A stretch of DNA of 64,000 nucleotides, from contig NZ_JAEMHM010000005.1 in NCBI RefSeq assembly GCF_016458275.1, forward strand, positions 124,001-188,000, given 5' to 3'. Source of the stretch: Geomesophilobacter sediminis. GTDB taxonomy: Bacteria > Desulfobacterota > Desulfuromonadia > Geobacterales > Geobacteraceae. Numbering within the stretch: position 1 is the first letter of the stretch; every line of letters starts with the position of its first letter. The notes beneath the pieces were generated by a model that saw nothing but the letters and a program-made list of their open reading frames with translations, searched no databases and was not told where the DNA came from. This document shows, one piece after another, positions 1 to 9,555 of this stretch. The translations under genes and the position numbers were made by a program.

Positions 1-267
1 CTTGAGCGGTGCGGAGCCGGCATCGGAATTGGCCAGGACGGTATAGGAATCGCCGGAGTTGCAGCGGGTCTCCATCCCGATGAGCCAGACGCAGGTCCCG
101 TTGCCGGGAAAGCAGAATTCGCCCAGGAGCGCCCCGCTGTCGTTGGTGGTGGCGGCATAGAGCACGTTGTCGGTGGTGCTCTCGGTAACCCATTTGCCGA
201 ACTCGGCACCAAGGGCCGGGCCACAGGAGAGGACCGAGGCGAGGAGGACTGCGGCGATGACTTTCAT
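1..267 (-). CDS. Secreted protein of unknown function, C-terminus cut by window edge
   Basis: An open frame of 89 codons runs off the left edge. It starts with ATG at 267, nine bases after an AAGGAG ribosome site. The first ~20 residues form a signal peptide (MKVIAAVLLASVL, then SCGPALGA), so the product is exported. The mature part begins EFGKWVTEST and holds three cysteines within about 20 residues (FCFPGNGTCVWL, then ETRC). I do not recognise the family. It lies downstream of, and co-directional with, the NYN protein gene, about 50 nt away. Confidence 0.7.
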   Translation of the reverse strand, partial: MKVIAAVLLASVLSCGPALGAEFGKWVTESTTDNVLYAATTNDSGALLGEFCFPGNGTCVWLIGMETRCNSGDSYTVLANSDAGSAPLK

Positions 268-317
268 GGATGACTCCTTAGGGCCGGCGCGGCCTGAGCC
301 GACGATCCAACCGAATC

Positions 318-1811
318 TCAAGGCTTCCCGGTGATCCAGGCGCGTACCGACGCGGTCTCCTCGTCGGAGAGGAAAATCTGGGAACTGCGGCAGAGGTTCA
401 GCACGTTCTCGTAGAATTTCTGCGCCAGGAGGGGGGCCTCCTCCTGCCCCTGCTGGAAGCGGTAGCGCATGTGCCCCAGGCCGAGGAGCACGAAGTTCAC
501 GTGGCTGCGGGCCACCGCCGCCCCCTCTTCGGCGCAGCAGTCGCGCACCGCCTTGGAGGTTCGGTTCAGGCTGTAGCCGTTGGCGTTGACCTCGTTGGCC
601 AGGCAACGGAACAGGATCTGGTAATGCTCGGGGGGAAGCAGCGGCGTGTCGGTGATGTTATGGATCTTCACCTGCAGCGAATCCATCTTCTCCTCGGGAG
701 CCTCGTGGATGGTCCGGTCGAAGAGAAACCCGGAGGAGAGCGTCGAGATCTCGACCCCGGGGAGGTTCAGATGCGCCAGCAGGGCCTTGAAGCTGCCGCT
801 GCCGTACCACTGCGACTCGCTCACCCGGGAGCCGAACTTCATCCCGAGCAGGTATGCCATCTTGGCGAGCACTACCGGCACCGACGAGGAGCGGACCGTC
901 TCGATGATGAACTCCTCCATCCGCTGCTTGGTGTCGGCGTCCAAGCCGGGCTCGGCGGTCTCGGCCGGCTCGGCCCCGGCACTCTCCACCTCGGGCGCCG
1001 CGCAGCCGATCTTCCACGGGTCATCGTCGATGAGCACCAGTTTCGGGCTGGCATGGACCAGTTCCACCGCCAGCCGGCGCAAAGTCCCGAAGCCGAGCCA
1101 GTTGGTGTCGCGCCCGAACTCCTTGAACTCGCGGAAGATCCGGGGCAGGTCCGCAGCCTGGACCGGCCCCGACTCCTGGACCACCTCGTGGACCCGGGCC
1201 CCGATCCGCTGCACGATGGAGGGGGAATTCGCCTCGGTGGCCGGGCTCCCCAGCGGCTGCTGTTCGGTCTCCAGCTCCACGAAGCCGATACCGGCGGTGA
1301 TGAACTCGTCCAGGTCGAAGACATGATCGCCGGAGGCTTTGTAGGCGGGGGAGGCATACCCGGCGGCAAGCACCGAGGTGCGCCGGTCGTGCTTTCGGAG
1401 CTTGATGAGGACCGGGGTGAAGTCGGCATCGCCGGAGAGGATGATGAACTCGTCGATGGAGGGGTAGTGGTGCAGGGTCTCCAGGATGTCCATCACCATG
1501 TGGACGTCGGTCGAGGTCTTGCCGCGGCTGGTCAAGGGGGGGCAGTCGATCACCTCGAAGGCGGACTTGGTGAAATAGGGACGGAAGTCGGCGAAGGAGG
1601 AGGGATTCAGGTAGCAGCGCCGGATCAGGATGCGCCGCTCGACCGCCCCCCCCACGACCACGTTCGGTTTCGACTCGACCAGCCAGCGCAGCCAGCGCTC
1701 CGGGCGGGTGGCGAACGCCTTGGCGAGATCCTGGTCCTGGTTGTTGAAGTTCAGATAGATGTTGTCGAAGTCGACGAACAGCGCCGACCGGATCATGGTT
1801 GCATCGGACAT
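318..1811 (-). CDS. NYN domain protein with C-terminal OST-HTH/LOTUS-like modules
   Basis: The 497-residue product starts with a PIN-like NYN (LabA/DUF88) domain, about residues 6-170. It shows the strand-ending acidic motifs ALFVDFDNIYLNF and FIILSGDADFTPVL plus a TDVHMVMD motif, which form the metal site of this nuclease fold. After a linker come two or three repeats of ~70 residues (about 205-275, 290-365 and 385-470) that look like OST-HTH/LOTUS modules, with the GxxWxGFGTLRRL and QWYGSGSFKALL type motifs. NYN-LOTUS proteins are thought to act on or bind RNA; no substrate is known here. The start at 1811 is preferred over one five codons upstream because CAGGAG lies 5 nt before it. Confidence 0.85.
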   Translation of the reverse strand: MSDATMIRSALFVDFDNIYLNFNNQDQDLAKAFATRPERWLRWLVESKPNVVVGGAVERRILIRRCYLNPSSFADFRPYFTKSAFEVIDCPPLTSRGKTSTDVHMVMDILETLHHYPSIDEFIILSGDADFTPVLIKLRKHDRRTSVLAAGYASPAYKASGDHVFDLDEFITAGIGFVELETEQQPLGSPATEANSPSIVQRIGARVHEVVQESGPVQAADLPRIFREFKEFGRDTNWLGFGTLRRLAVELVHASPKLVLIDDDPWKIGCAAPEVESAGAEPAETAEPGLDADTKQRMEEFIIETVRSSSVPVVLAKMAYLLGMKFGSRVSESQWYGSGSFKALLAHLNLPGVEISTLSSGFLFDRTIHEAPEEKMDSLQVKIHNITDTPLLPPEHYQILFRCLANEVNANGYSLNRTSKAVRDCCAEEGAAVARSHVNFVLLGLGHMRYRFQQGQEEAPLLAQKFYENVLNLCRSSQIFLSDEETASVRAWITGKP

Positions 1812-2111
1812 GAAAACTCCTGTCAAAGGCTTTGCGCGGATAGGGTAGAAGAGCCTGCGCCATCGGTTTAGGAGGTTGCTCCTCCTTTATATGATGTGCA
1901 GAGATCAGAATCAAGTACCGTGTGGCAGGAACAAAAGAAATGCAGGCCATCAGGACAACGTCGTCATGAAGCGGAGGTGGCGTTTCGCAAAGATCGCGGC
2001 AACCCACCTGGAATATCGGACCGGGGGAGGAGGTAGGGGCGCGGCACGCTTGGCGCCCGTCGGCCCGCTGGGGATTTGTCAGATAACAGCGGGGCGTTGC
2101 CGCCTTCGGCG

Positions 2112-2138
2112 GTTCGCGCCTGGAAAGGCGCTCCCACA
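2112..2138 (-). repeat. REP-like hairpin repeat, copy 1
   Basis: Reverse complement of the GTGGGAGCG-CCT-TTCC-AGG-CGCGAA unit found eight times in this window. The stem GCGCCT/AGGCGC closes a TTCC loop. Confidence 0.75.
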
Positions 2139-2355
2139 GGGTAGGCAGCGACTGGCACGTTATCGGCCGCGGGAATAAGGGGCACTGAATCGCGACCGGA
2201 AGCTCGCTCCTTCCGGGATGGCATATCACACCTTACCTGCGGCTTGGGAATCCGTTCCGAGGCAGACGAGGCCGCCTTGGCACGTGCCGGCCCAGGTCTC
2301 GGCGCCAGCGACCAGGAATTCCGGAAGTAAACGGAATCTTTCCCCAATTGTCGGA

Positions 2356-2385
2356 TTGACAGAGATCCCGCCGCGCGATTATAGT
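2356..2385 (+). promoter_or_regulatory. Sigma70-type promoter for the binding-protein hybrid kinase
   Basis: A perfect -35 TTGACA (2356-2361) is followed after 18 nt by TATAGT (2380-2385). It sits 52 nt before the ATG at 2438. Confidence 0.6.
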
Positions 2386-2437
2386 ACGTTCCAATTAACC
2401 ACCCGCTAGAATAGATCACCCTCACGCCGGGAGCGCC

Positions 2438-5400
2438 ATGATGTCTTTTAGATTCCGCCACGTGCTGCCCCGCGCGCTCCCCCTCTTCGCCCTGCTCGCC
2501 CTTCTATTTTGCTCCGTCCCCGCCCGCGCCCTGGAAAAGGCGACCGTGCAGCTCAAGTGGCTGCCCCACTACCAGTTCGCCGGCTACTATGCCGCCCAGG
2601 AAAAGGGATTCTACCGCCAGGCCGGGCTCGAGGTCACGATCCGCGAGGGGGGGCCGGACGTCGACGTGGAAAAGACGGTCCTCTCCGGCAAGGCCGATTT
2701 CGGCATCGGAACCTCGGCGCTGTTGCTCAACCGCGCCCGGGGCGAGGACCTCGTGGTCCTGGCCCAGATCTTCCAGCACTCCCCCGCCGTCTTCCTCGTC
2801 CCCAAAAGCGCCGGCATCCACTCCATCAGGGAGATGAAGGGGCGCCGCTTCATGTACTGCGCCCAGCACGGCGACATGCTGGCGGTGCTCAAGAAGTTCG
2901 GCATCGGCGAGAAGGACATCCGGATGGTCCCGCACCGGGGGAACCCCGACGACCTGATCGCCGGCCGGGCGGACGTCATGATCGCCTATAACTTCAACGA
3001 ACCCTTCGCCCTGGAAAAGGCCGGGGAGCCCTACCTCACCTTCTCGCCGATGAGCGAAGGGATCGATTTTTACGGGGACAACCTCTTTGCCACCCGCGCC
3101 TTCATCGAGAAGAACCCGAAACGGGTGCAGGCGTTTCGCGAAGCGACCCTGCGCGGCTGGCGCTATGCCATGGAGCACAAGGAGGAGGTTGCCGACCTCA
3201 TCATCGCCAGGTACGCCCCTGCCGCCAACCGCGAGTGGCTGCTGTTCGAGGCCCACCAGATGGAGTACCTGATCCAGCCCACCCTGGTGGAACTCGGCTA
3301 CCAGAACCCGTCCCGCTGGCAGCATATCAAGGAGGTCTTCGTCAGCCTCGGGATGCTGCCGCACGACTTCGACCCTCTTCCGGTGATGTACCGTCCCCAG
3401 CAGGTCAAGGACTATCGCCTCCTCATCACCACCATCCTCGTCTCGGGGACCATCATCGCCATCCTCGCTTTCGTGGTCGGGCTCTTCCTCAGGCTGAACC
3501 GGCGCCTGAAGACGGCCAACCGCGAACTCGCCTTGAATGAAGGGCGGATGCGCCTGATCTTCGACGTCTCGCTCGCCGGGATCCTGATGGTCGACGCAAA
3601 GGGAACGATCACCGTCGCCAACCAGCGGATGGCGGAGCTTTTCGGGATTCCCCTCGACCAGTTGATCGGCAGGAGCTACGCAAGCCTGGTCCATCCGGAA
3701 CAAAAGGTGACCGGGACCCAGGCGATGCAGGACCTGATCCAGGGCAAGATCGACCGGGTCTTCACCGAGCGCCGCTACCTGCGTCCCGACGGCAGCGACT
3801 TCTGGGGCTTTTTGAGCGGCCGCCGCCACGAAGCCCCCGACGGCTCGCTGCTCGCCCTGATCGGGGTGATCACCGACATCACCGAAGTGAAGCGGGCCGA
3901 ATTCGCGCTCAAAGAGAGCGAGCGGCGCTACCGGACCCTGTTCGACATGATGCACGAGGGGTTCGCCATCAACGAGATCATCTGCGACGCGGCGGGCCGG
4001 CCGATCGACTACCGCTTCCTGGACGTGAATCCCGCCTTCGAGCGCCTCACCGGCCACTCCCGGGCCGGCTCGGTCGGCCGCACCGCACGCGAAATCCTTC
4101 CCGGCATCGAAGAGCAGCGGATCGAAACCTACGGCAAGGTCGCCCTGACCGGAGAGCCGGCCGAGAGCGAGAGCTATCTGAAGGAGCTCGACCTTTACTT
4201 CCGCACCAAGGCATACAGCCCGGAGCCGGGCAAGTTCGTGGTGATCTATGAGGACGTCACGGCCCAAAAACGCGCCCTGCGTGAGGTCCGGGAGCGGGAG
4301 GCCAAGCTTCGGGTGATCCTGGAGAGTTCCCAGGCCGGCATCGTCACCATCGACGCCAGCGGGATCATCACCTACGCCAACGGGAGAGTCGCGGAACTGC
4401 TGGGCTACCCCTCCGAGGAATTCGTCGGCACCCCGTACGCCGACCACGTCTGCGCCTCCCAGCGGGAGGAGGCTGCCCGCGGTCTCGACGCCATCTTCAC
4501 CGGCGCGAAAAGCCGCCTCAGCACCGAGCGATGCTACGTCCGCAAGGACGGCACCCTGCTCTGGGGATACCTGACCGCCGGGCGCGTGGAGGCCGACAGC
4601 GACGGCCGGGTGAGCATCCTCGGGGTCATCACCGACATCTCCGACGTCAAGCAGGTGGAAAGCGACCTGAAAGAGAGCCGGAGCTTCCTCTCCGACCTCA
4701 TCGAATACAGCGGGATGCTGATCGCGGTGAAGGATCGGGACGGCCGCTACGAGATGGTGAACCGCAAGTGGGAACAGGAAACGGGCATTCCCCGGGAGCG
4801 CTGCCTGGGTAAAAGAGACACCGAACTCTTTCCGGGCAGCGGCGAGGCGTTCCGGAGAAACGACGGCGACGTCTTCACCAGCGGCCGGAGCATCGTCCGT
4901 GAGGAGGTCCTGGACGGGCCCGGCGGCCGGCGCTACTTCCTCTCCTCGAAATTCCCGGTCAAGGGAAAAGACGACGCGATCCGCGCGGTCTGCGTGATGA
5001 CCACCGAGATCACCGACCGCAAGCGGGCCGAGGAGGAGCGGCTCAAGCTGGAGCAGCAGTTCCTGCACGCCCAGAAGCTGGAAAGCCTCGGGGTGCTGGC
5101 CGGCGGCATCGCCCATGACTTCAACAACATCCTGACCGCGATCCTGGGCAACGCCGACCTGGCCCTGATGAAGGTGCCCAATGAGTCGCCGGCCACCGAC
5201 AACCTGCACCGCATCGAGCGGGCCGCGGCCCAGGCCGGGGAGCTGGCCAAGCAGATGCTCGCCTACTCCGGGAGAGGGAAGTTCGTCATCGAGCCGCTCG
5301 ACCTGAATCAGCTTCTGGAAGAGATGCTCCACATGCTGGAGGTCTCCATCTCCAAGAAGGCGGCGCTCAGACTCCACCTGGCCCGGCCGCTTTTGAGCGT

Positions 5401-6193
5401 GGAGGCCGACGCCACCCAGCTGCGCCAGGTGATCATGAACCTGGTGATCAACGCCTCCGAGGCGATCGGCGACCAACCCGGCGTCATCTCCATCACAACC
5501 GGCTGCATGGATTGCGAGCACTCCTACCTGAACGACGTCTGGGTCGAGGGGGATATCCCGGCCGGAAGGTACGTCTTCTTGGAAGTCGCCGACGACGGCT
5601 GCGGCATGGACCGGGAAACCATGGCCAAGATCTTCGACCCGTTCTTCACCACGAAGTTCACCGGCCGCGGCCTCGGGATGGCGGCGGTATTGGGGATCAT
5701 CCGGGGCCACAAGGGGGCGGTGAAGATCTACAGCGAGCCGGGCCGGGGCAGCACGTTCAAGATCCTTCTTCCGGCACTGGAAAAGGAGGCCGAACCGGCG
5801 GCCGCGGGAACCGCACCCGAAAAGTGGCTTGGCGAGGGGACCGTGCTTTTGGTGGACGACGAAGAAACGGTGCGGGCGATCGGCCAGGAGATGTTGGCCG
5901 CGCTCGGCTTCGATGTGATCACCGCCAACGACGGGGTCCAGGCCCTGGAGATCTACCGGTCGCGCGACGACATCCGTTTCGTGATCCTGGACCTCACCAT
6001 GCCGCACCTGGACGGCGAGGAATGCTTCCGGAAACTGCGCCAGATCAACCCGGACCTAAAGGTGATCATCAGCAGCGGTTATAACGAGCACGAGGTGACC
6101 CAGAAGTTTGTGGGGAAGGGGCTCGCCGGGTTCATCCAGAAGCCGTACAAGCTCTCCACCCTGCGGGAGGTGATCGGAAAGCTGGAACGATAA
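2438..6193 (+). CDS. Hybrid histidine kinase with NMT1/THI5-like periplasmic sensor and four PAS domains
   Basis: The 1251-residue membrane kinase begins with a signal peptide (about 1-31). Residues ~32-300 resemble the NMT1/THI5/SsuA family of solute-binding proteins (VQLKWLPHYQFAGYYAA, FGIGTSALLL), so the ligand is probably a small molecule bound in the periplasm. One membrane helix follows at ~327-350. Four PAS domains lie at ~365-870. The kinase core has phospho-accepting His893 (GGIAHDFNNILTAI), an N box (NLVINASEAI), and glycine motifs DDGCGMD and GRGLGMAAV. A receiver domain ends the protein with Asp1185 (ILDLTMP) and a KPY lysine. The separate receiver suggests internal phosphorelay or a downstream partner. 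No cognate regulator is adjacent. Confidence 0.9.
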   Translation: MMSFRFRHVLPRALPLFALLALLFCSVPARALEKATVQLKWLPHYQFAGYYAAQEKGFYRQAGLEVTIREGGPDVDVEKTVLSGKADFGIGTSALLLNRARGEDLVVLAQIFQHSPAVFLVPKSAGIHSIREMKGRRFMYCAQHGDMLAVLKKFGIGEKDIRMVPHRGNPDDLIAGRADVMIAYNFNEPFALEKAGEPYLTFSPMSEGIDFYGDNLFATRAFIEKNPKRVQAFREATLRGWRYAMEHKEEVADLIIARYAPAANREWLLFEAHQMEYLIQPTLVELGYQNPSRWQHIKEVFVSLGMLPHDFDPLPVMYRPQQVKDYRLLITTILVSGTIIAILAFVVGLFLRLNRRLKTANRELALNEGRMRLIFDVSLAGILMVDAKGTITVANQRMAELFGIPLDQLIGRSYASLVHPEQKVTGTQAMQDLIQGKIDRVFTERRYLRPDGSDFWGFLSGRRHEAPDGSLLALIGVITDITEVKRAEFALKESERRYRTLFDMMHEGFAINEIICDAAGRPIDYRFLDVNPAFERLTGHSRAGSVGRTAREILPGIEEQRIETYGKVALTGEPAESESYLKELDLYFRTKAYSPEPGKFVVIYEDVTAQKRALREVREREAKLRVILESSQAGIVTIDASGIITYANGRVAELLGYPSEEFVGTPYADHVCASQREEAARGLDAIFTGAKSRLSTERCYVRKDGTLLWGYLTAGRVEADSDGRVSILGVITDISDVKQVESDLKESRSFLSDLIEYSGMLIAVKDRDGRYEMVNRKWEQETGIPRERCLGKRDTELFPGSGEAFRRNDGDVFTSGRSIVREEVLDGPGGRRYFLSSKFPVKGKDDAIRAVCVMTTEITDRKRAEEERLKLEQQFLHAQKLESLGVLAGGIAHDFNNILTAILGNADLALMKVPNESPATDNLHRIERAAAQAGELAKQMLAYSGRGKFVIEPLDLNQLLEEMLHMLEVSISKKAALRLHLARPLLSVEADATQLRQVIMNLVINASEAIGDQPGVISITTGCMDCEHSYLNDVWVEGDIPAGRYVFLEVADDGCGMDRETMAKIFDPFFTTKFTGRGLGMAAVLGIIRGHKGAVKIYSEPGRGSTFKILLPALEKEAEPAAAGTAPEKWLGEGTVLLVDDEETVRAIGQEMLAALGFDVITANDGVQALEIYRSRDDIRFVILDLTMPHLDGEECFRKLRQINPDLKVIISSGYNEHEVTQKFVGKGLAGFIQKPYKLSTLREVIGKLER

Positions 6194-6216
6194 CGGGGAA
6201 GGGTCCCAGCACTTTT

Positions 6217-6250
6217 AACGCCGGCATCTGAGATGATGCCGGCGTTTTTC
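6217..6250 (+). terminator. Intrinsic terminator of the hybrid kinase gene
   Basis: A perfect 12-bp stem AACGCCGGCATC/GATGCCGGCGTT with a 6-nt loop is followed by TTTTT, starting 24 nt after the stop codon. Confidence 0.85.
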
Positions 6251-6270
6251 ATTTCGGCCGCCATCCGGCG

Positions 6271-6296
6271 TGTAGGAGCGACATTCCTGTGGCAAG
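6271..6296 (+). repeat. REP-like hairpin repeat, copy 2 (slightly degraded)
   Basis: GTAGGAGCGACATTCCTGTGGC. The stem GCGACA pairs with TGTGGC, with one altered base against the better copies at 12881 and 13042. Confidence 0.65.
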
Positions 6297-6380
6297 AGTC
6301 TCTTTGAATCCAAGGTGGAAGCTGCCTTACGCGGTGGAGCCCCTTTCCCGGTGCCAATACCCTTCCCCGCCTTCGACGGA

Positions 6381-6405
6381 TCGCGCCAGGAATGGCGCTC
6401 CCACA
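6381..6405 (-). repeat. REP-like hairpin repeat, copy 3
   Basis: TCGCGCCAGGAATGGCGCTC in inverted orientation to copy 2. It has a perfect GCGCCA/TGGCGC stem in the sense orientation. Confidence 0.7.
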
Positions 6406-6573
6406 GAAACAGGTAGCCGCGGCAGGTTTGCAAGGAGAGACAGCCTGCGCAATGGAATCTCATGATTAAGCCGCGGCAGCTGCCACCCGGCAGGAGCCCC
6501 TTTCCCGGCGGGAACAGCCCTGCCGTTGTCCCGTTTTTTTCAGGGGGCATGATCCCGGAGGTTCGGCCTTGAT

Positions 6574-6609
6574 TCTCCCCCTTAGGAAAAGGGGGGATGG
6601 GGGGATTTG
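6574..6609 (+). repeat. C-run/G-run interspersed repeat, copy a
   Basis: Member of a second intergenic family: a CCCCC-TT...AAAGGGGGG hairpin followed by a G-run and GGGGGGATTTG. Related copies occur at 14727, 18592, 21073, 51234, 57290 and 59331, all between genes. Confidence 0.65.
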
Positions 6610-6763
6610 CCTTTCGCGAGGTTGGCCGGGCGGGGAACCATTTCGTTAACGAAAAAGCGGCTTGCCCGCTGACCATGAGGCAGGAGATGTTGTCATTTTA
6701 ATGTGGTAGACTGGGGGTACCGCAGCGATTGGCCTTAAGGTTCAACCGGCAAGGAGACCACCG

Positions 6764-8497
6764 ATGCTCCATTCCAGTGACCAGAAGATCAAGAAGCTCA
6801 TCAGCGAGATCCGGCTCCACGACCACATCGCCCTCATGTACAGCGCCCCCGAGGAAAAGATGACGGTCCTGGTCCCGTTCGTCATGGCCGGGCTGGAGCG
6901 AGGGGAACCCTGCTTCTACATTGGCTCCGACGAAGATATCGCCGCGCTCGATGCTGCGCTGCGGCAGGAGGAGACCGACCCGGACCAGGCCCGGAGCAGC
7001 GGCCTTCTGCTCACCGTGCCGGCCGAGGATTTCCCGGTGCCGGGCCCGCTTTCCGGCACCGCTCCGGTCATCGAACGCCTGGAAACGGCGGCCGCCGAGG
7101 CACGGGCGGCGGGGTTCCCGCTGCTGCGGCTGTGCGACGAGAAGGTCTGGGTGCTCAAGCACGGCCTCTCCAACGAGACCCTCATCGAGTACGAGGCCCG
7201 GATGAACGACCTGACCCGCGGCAACGACATCATCGGGTTGTGCATCTACGACCTCACCCTCTTCCCTCCCGAGACCATCCGCGACGTCATCCGCACCCAT
7301 CCCAAGGTGGTCATCAGCGGGATCATGTGCAGCAACTTTTCCTACCTCCCCCCCGAAGAGTTCTTCGACGAGGAACGGGCCGACTTCGAGGTCCGGCACC
7401 TGCTGCAGGGAATGCTCTCCAACGAGGCCAAGATCGGCAATCTGCAGACCCAGAAGAACCTGTTCGGGGCGGTGTTCGACAACCTCCCCGAGGGGGTTTA
7501 CGTCAAGGACCTCCAGGGTAGGTACCTTTTAATCAACAAGGCCGGGGCTGAGTTTTTCGGTAAAACGGTGGCGGAAGTGCTGGGGCGGACGGTCCACGAT
7601 CTCCTGGCGCCGCAATGGGCCAATCTGATCCAAACGGCGGACCGGCGGGCCCGTCAGGCCCAGGGGCTTTTAAGCGATGAGATCACCTTCGAGGCCGCCG
7701 GGGTGACCCGGACCATCCTCGCCATCAAGGGGGTTTTTCGGAGCAGCAACGGCGCCCCGACCGGGATCTTCGGGATCTCCCGGGACATCACCGAGCAGCG
7801 CCGCATGGAACGGGAACTGGCCGACTACCAGGAGCAGCTCCGATTCATGGCGTCGGAACTTTCCCTGAACGAGGAGAGGCAGCGGCGCCAGATTGCCTCG
7901 GTCCTCCACGACCAGATCGGGCAGACCCTGGCCCTGGCGAAGATACGGATCGAGGCGGTGAAGCGCGTCGTGGAGGGGGTGAAGGGGGGGCAGCGGCTGT
8001 CCGTGGACCTGGCAGGGATCGGGGAGTTGCTGGACCGGGTGATCCAGCATTCGCGTTCCCTCACCGACCAGTTGAGTCCGCCGGTACTTTACGAGCTCGG
8101 GCTGGAAGCGGCGGTGGAGGCACTGGCCGACGAGTTCCAGCGACAGCACGGCATCGAGATCACCTTTTACGACGATGCCGCCGACAAGCCTTTGGACGAC
8201 GACCTGAGAGGGCTTTTGTACCAGTCGGTGCGGGAACTTCTGGTGAACATCGTGAAACACGCCCATGCGAGCCGGGCAACGGTGTCCCTGCAGCGCGAGG
8301 GAAAATTCCTCACCATCAATGTCGTCGACGACGGGGACGGGTTTGACGAGAAAGAGAAGATCCGGGTGGGGACCGGGGCGGGATTCGGTCTCTTCCGGAT
8401 GCGGGAGCGTCTGAAGCACTCCGGCGGGCGGTTCCGGATCGAGACCGCCCCCGGGCTGGGCACCCGGGTCATAATCGCGGCACCGGTTAATCAGTGA
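6764..8497 (+). CDS. MEDS-PAS sensor histidine kinase (NarX/DegS-type core)
   Basis: The 577-residue protein has no membrane segment. Its first ~190 residues match the MEDS (DcmR-type) sensory domain (HIALMYSAPEEKMTVLVPFV and GEPCFYIGSDE). A PAS domain follows at ~225-350. The kinase core is of the HisKA_3 class with His382 (IASVLHDQIGQTLALAK) and a HATPase_c domain (ELLVNIVKHAHASRA, DDGDGFD, GFGLFRMRERL). Kinases of this class phosphorylate NarL/FixJ-type regulators; none is next door. AAGGAG sits 8 nt before the ATG. The gene converges on the diguanylate cyclase gene. Confidence 0.88.
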   Translation: MLHSSDQKIKKLISEIRLHDHIALMYSAPEEKMTVLVPFVMAGLERGEPCFYIGSDEDIAALDAALRQEETDPDQARSSGLLLTVPAEDFPVPGPLSGTAPVIERLETAAAEARAAGFPLLRLCDEKVWVLKHGLSNETLIEYEARMNDLTRGNDIIGLCIYDLTLFPPETIRDVIRTHPKVVISGIMCSNFSYLPPEEFFDEERADFEVRHLLQGMLSNEAKIGNLQTQKNLFGAVFDNLPEGVYVKDLQGRYLLINKAGAEFFGKTVAEVLGRTVHDLLAPQWANLIQTADRRARQAQGLLSDEITFEAAGVTRTILAIKGVFRSSNGAPTGIFGISRDITEQRRMERELADYQEQLRFMASELSLNEERQRRQIASVLHDQIGQTLALAKIRIEAVKRVVEGVKGGQRLSVDLAGIGELLDRVIQHSRSLTDQLSPPVLYELGLEAAVEALADEFQRQHGIEITFYDDAADKPLDDDLRGLLYQSVRELLVNIVKHAHASRATVSLQREGKFLTINVVDDGDGFDEKEKIRVGTGAGFGLFRMRERLKHSGGRFRIETAPGLGTRVIIAAPVNQ

Positions 8498-8592
8498 ACC
8501 AGGAAACAATGATCCGTAAGGATCAGAATAAGCAAAGGTACAACGTCTGTCACCAAGACCACCCCGCCGCCATTGTTTCATTGTTTCATGGT

Positions 8593-9495
8593 TCATTGTC
8601 CCGCCTCCACCCTGTTCCGCCCCCTCTCCTTGGCGCGGTACAGGGCGTGGTCGGCCTCGCGGACCAGCGTTTCAGCATCGACGCCGGCGCCCAACGAGGC
8701 AACCCCCAGACTCAGGGTCACCGGTAGCTTGCCGGCGCTGGTTTCAAAACTTTCCCGCGAAATGGACTTTCGCAGCCGCTCGGCAAAGGCGACGGTGCAG
8801 TCGCGACAGCATTGCGGCACCACCAGCATAAACTCTTCGCCGCCGTACCTCCCGATGAAGTCATAGGTCCGCGCCAGAACCTGCATCCGATGCGCCACCT
8901 GGCGCAGCACTTCATCCCCCACCAGATGCCCGTAGGTGTCGTTGATCCGCTTGAAATGGTCGATGTCGGCCATGATCACGCTGACGCACCCTCCCACCCG
9001 CTCCTCCCGGGCCAGCTCCCGGCGCAGGATTCCCCGGATTTCCTCGTGGTTCCAAAGGCCGGTGAGCGAGTCGTGACTCGCCTTGTGCCGCAGATATTCC
9101 CGCGCCTCCACGAGCTCGGTCTGCAGTTCGATGATCCGGATCCCGGCCCGCAACCGGACCCTCAGCTCGTTCACCTTGAGCGGCTTGGTCAGGTAATCGT
9201 CCGCCCCCGCCTCCATTCCGAGCACCAGGTCCTCCTCACGCTGCTGCGAGGTCAGGAGGATGAGGTAGGTGTAGGGTTCCGCCATCTCGTCCCGCACCTT
9301 GCGACAAACCTCGATACCGGTCAGGCCGGACATCATCCAGTCCAGAATCGCCACCCGCGGGGAATCATCCGACTGCAGCGCGACCAGGGCCTCTTCACCG
9401 CTCGCGGTCGCCGTTACCTCGTACCCCCACTGTTCCAGGATCTCGGCAAGCAGGCGCCGGAAATGGTCGTCGTCATCGGCGATGAGGATTTTCAT
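8593..9495 (-). CDS. Response regulator with GGDEF output (diguanylate cyclase)
   Basis: A 300-residue cytoplasmic regulator. The receiver domain (1-120) has acidic cluster DDDD (7-10), phospho-acceptor Asp52 (ILDWMM) and Lys104 (TKP). The GGDEF domain (about 135-300) keeps the intact active-site motif GGEEF at 218-222, so it should make cyclic di-GMP. An inhibitory RxxD site (RTYD, 209-212) lies exactly five residues before it, which predicts product feedback inhibition. GGGAGGAGC precedes the ATG. It is downstream of, and co-directional with, the PAS kinase at 9556-11733 (60 nt gap), a likely partner. Confidence 0.93.
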   Translation of the reverse strand: MKILIADDDDHFRRLLAEILEQWGYEVTATASGEEALVALQSDDSPRVAILDWMMSGLTGIEVCRKVRDEMAEPYTYLILLTSQQREEDLVLGMEAGADDYLTKPLKVNELRVRLRAGIRIIELQTELVEAREYLRHKASHDSLTGLWNHEEIRGILRRELAREERVGGCVSVIMADIDHFKRINDTYGHLVGDEVLRQVAHRMQVLARTYDFIGRYGGEEFMLVVPQCCRDCTVAFAERLRKSISRESFETSAGKLPVTLSLGVASLGAGVDAETLVREADHALYRAKERGRNRVEAGQ

Positions 9496-9555
9496 TGCTC
9501 CTCCCGGTCCCGTGCCCAGCCGGGCCGGGCCTTAACAGCTGCAGCACCCATTTTG

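Larger units (their letters stand above)
1812..2437. other. Intergenic region between divergent genes
   Basis: No coding frame here has a ribosome site, a plausible composition or a recognisable product. The region holds one inverted REP-like hairpin (2112-2138) and a sigma70-type promoter (2356-2385) for the hybrid kinase. The rest shows no structure I can name. Confidence 0.6.

Noticed and set aside
1876-2178. 100-codon plus-strand frame before the hybrid kinase
   Set aside because: No ribosome site, it runs through a REP-like repeat, and its composition is random.
2504-6007. Very long open frame on the strand opposite the hybrid kinase
   Set aside because: It is a shadow of a GC-rich gene: the sense frame has all kinase motifs and a good start, while the antisense product is low-complexity and matches nothing I know.
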